Shown one piece after another: positions 63,282 through 64,000 of a DNA stretch of 64,000 bases (its first letter is position 1; each line of letters opens with the position of its first letter). This DNA comes from Nitrospirota bacterium. GTDB taxonomy: Bacteria > Nitrospirota > Thermodesulfovibrionia > Thermodesulfovibrionales > Dissulfurispiraceae. The stretch spans positions 1-64,000 of the forward strand of contig WSNO01000007.1 in NCBI GenBank assembly GCA_009773415.1, in the 5' to 3' direction. The notes beneath the pieces are model-generated. The model saw only the letters and a list, made by a program, of their open reading frames with translations. It was not told where the DNA came from and ran no database searches. The position numbers and the translations under genes were made by a program.

Positions 63282-64000
63282 ATGTTGTCTTTGATTTCTA
63301 TAAGCAGAGGGGTTGCTGCGGCATGCTGCGTCCTGCTATTCGTTGCCGCATGTCCTGCATTTGCAACGGAAGAGCTGTTGCAGAAGGCTGATAAAAACCT
63401 GGAGTCAAAAAACTATCTGAAGGCGAAAGAAGAGTTCCGGGAGGTCTTCATCGCCGCAAAGACAGGCGCTCTTGCAGAGCTGGCATTGTTCGGGATTGCA
63501 AAGTCTGATTTTCTCCTCAAGAATTACAGCGAGTCTGTTCTGAACATGCAGAGATATATAGCCAGCCAGAGCGCCGCCCGCCGTGACGAGGCCCGGATAA
63601 TGCTCGGCTATTCGTACCTTTTTCTGCGAAAATATCCTGAAGCGCAGAAGGCGTTTGAAGCAGCCGGAGGTGAATTTGCCGGACAGTCTTTGCTCGGTCG
63701 GGCCGAACTGGCTCTGCATGCAGGGCAGGTGAAGTCGGCAGATCAGCTTCTTGCGGCTGTGCCTTCCTCCTCTTTTGACAGCAACAGGGCCATGTTTGTG
63801 AAGGCGCTTCTTCTGGCAAAGAAGGGCGCAGGTTCAGAAGCGCTGTCGCTTATCGATAAGGTTTCTGCTCCGGCTTTGCGTGATGAGGATATTCGTGTCG
63901 ACAAGGCCGAAATATACCTGCTTTCCGGCAGGATAAAAGAGTCGGAAGCGTTTCTGAAATCGATTCTCGCAGCCCCGTTAAGCAGTGTCGAGCAGTTGAG
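63282..64000 (+). CDS. Exported TPR-repeat protein, 3' end beyond the window
   Basis: The 5' 239 codons are present; the gene runs off the window. A signal sequence (VAAACCVLLFVAACPAFA) contains VAAC as a possible lipobox, or can be cut after AFA. Helical repeats follow, resembling TPRs (LQKADKNLESKNYLKAKEEF, then ARIMLGYSYLFLRKYPEAQKAFEAAG, ALLLAKKGAGSEALSLIDK). The function cannot be inferred; such proteins often serve in outer-membrane or periplasmic assembly. TTAAGAG precedes the ATG. Confidence 0.75.
   Translation, partial: MLSLISISRGVAAACCVLLFVAACPAFATEELLQKADKNLESKNYLKAKEEFREVFIAAKTGALAELALFGIAKSDFLLKNYSESVLNMQRYIASQSAARRDEARIMLGYSYLFLRKYPEAQKAFEAAGGEFAGQSLLGRAELALHAGQVKSADQLLAAVPSSSFDSNRAMFVKALLLAKKGAGSEALSLIDKVSAPALRDEDIRVDKAEIYLLSGRIKESEAFLKSILAAPLSSVEQL

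Overview
This 64 kb window looks like chromosomal DNA of a free-living, probably anaerobic or microaerophilic Gram-negative bacterium. It carries two-subunit GlyQ/GlyS, class I fumarase, quinolinate synthase, a c-type cytochrome, hemerythrin, an OFA-family carrier, a sigma-54 activator and many cyclic-nucleotide proteins. The mix resembles Nitrospirota or Desulfobacterota-type genomes, but that placement is inference; no rRNA is present. The region is mostly housekeeping genes in short operons. Mobile DNA is limited to one IS200/IS605 element, two decayed IS3 fragments and a 99-bp dispersed repeat.

Layout. 1-12 kb: fumarase, a DUF2400 protein, a nitrilase-family amidase with an ATP-cone nuclease, tRNA-Val, lytic transglycosylase, nadA, a MidA-like methyltransferase, a TIM-barrel isomerase with an FmdB protein, then rplU-rpmA-obgE-proB. 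12-15 kb: three exported rhodanese proteins (five domains), then IS debris. 15-22 kb: a TPP-riboswitch-controlled thiS-thiE-thiC operon, a DEAD-box helicase and glyQS. 22-31 kb: a HpnI-like glycosyltransferase with a PHP protein, an EAL-CBS-GGDEF / beta-glucosidase / DksA-like operon, tpx, an ACT protein and a PFL-family protein. 31-39 kb: acyl-CoA synthetase, IS3 remnant, DUF362 ferredoxin, and a gnd-zwf-pgl pentose phosphate operon. 38-47 kb: hemerythrin with a decayed second copy, cytochrome c, a membrane pseudokinase with a PP2C phosphatase, scpA, argS, an HD protein and an OFA transporter. 47-54 kb: RlmI-like methyltransferase, MoxR-DUF58-transglutaminase, DUF465, ilvD, tRNA-Gly. 54-64 kb: a signalling block (MshEN-like protein, DacZ-like diadenylate cyclase, HEAT-repeat protein, HD-GYP protein, sigma-54 activator), the IS200/IS605 element and the start of a TPR protein.

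Three things stand out. First, at least seven genes lack a Shine-Dalgarno sequence and have a good -10 hexamer only 5-8 nt before the start codon, which predicts leaderless mRNAs. Second, two overlapping genes (pgl and the DUF58 gene) have no ATG/GTG/TTG start that would keep their conserved N-terminus, implying CTG and ATT/ATC starts. Third, the 54-61 kb block puts c-di-AMP synthesis beside a likely c-di-GMP phosphodiesterase and a HEAT protein that shares an N-terminal domain with it. Two decayed genes too degraded for ordinary ORF calling are also described: a flavin reductase and a hemerythrin tail.
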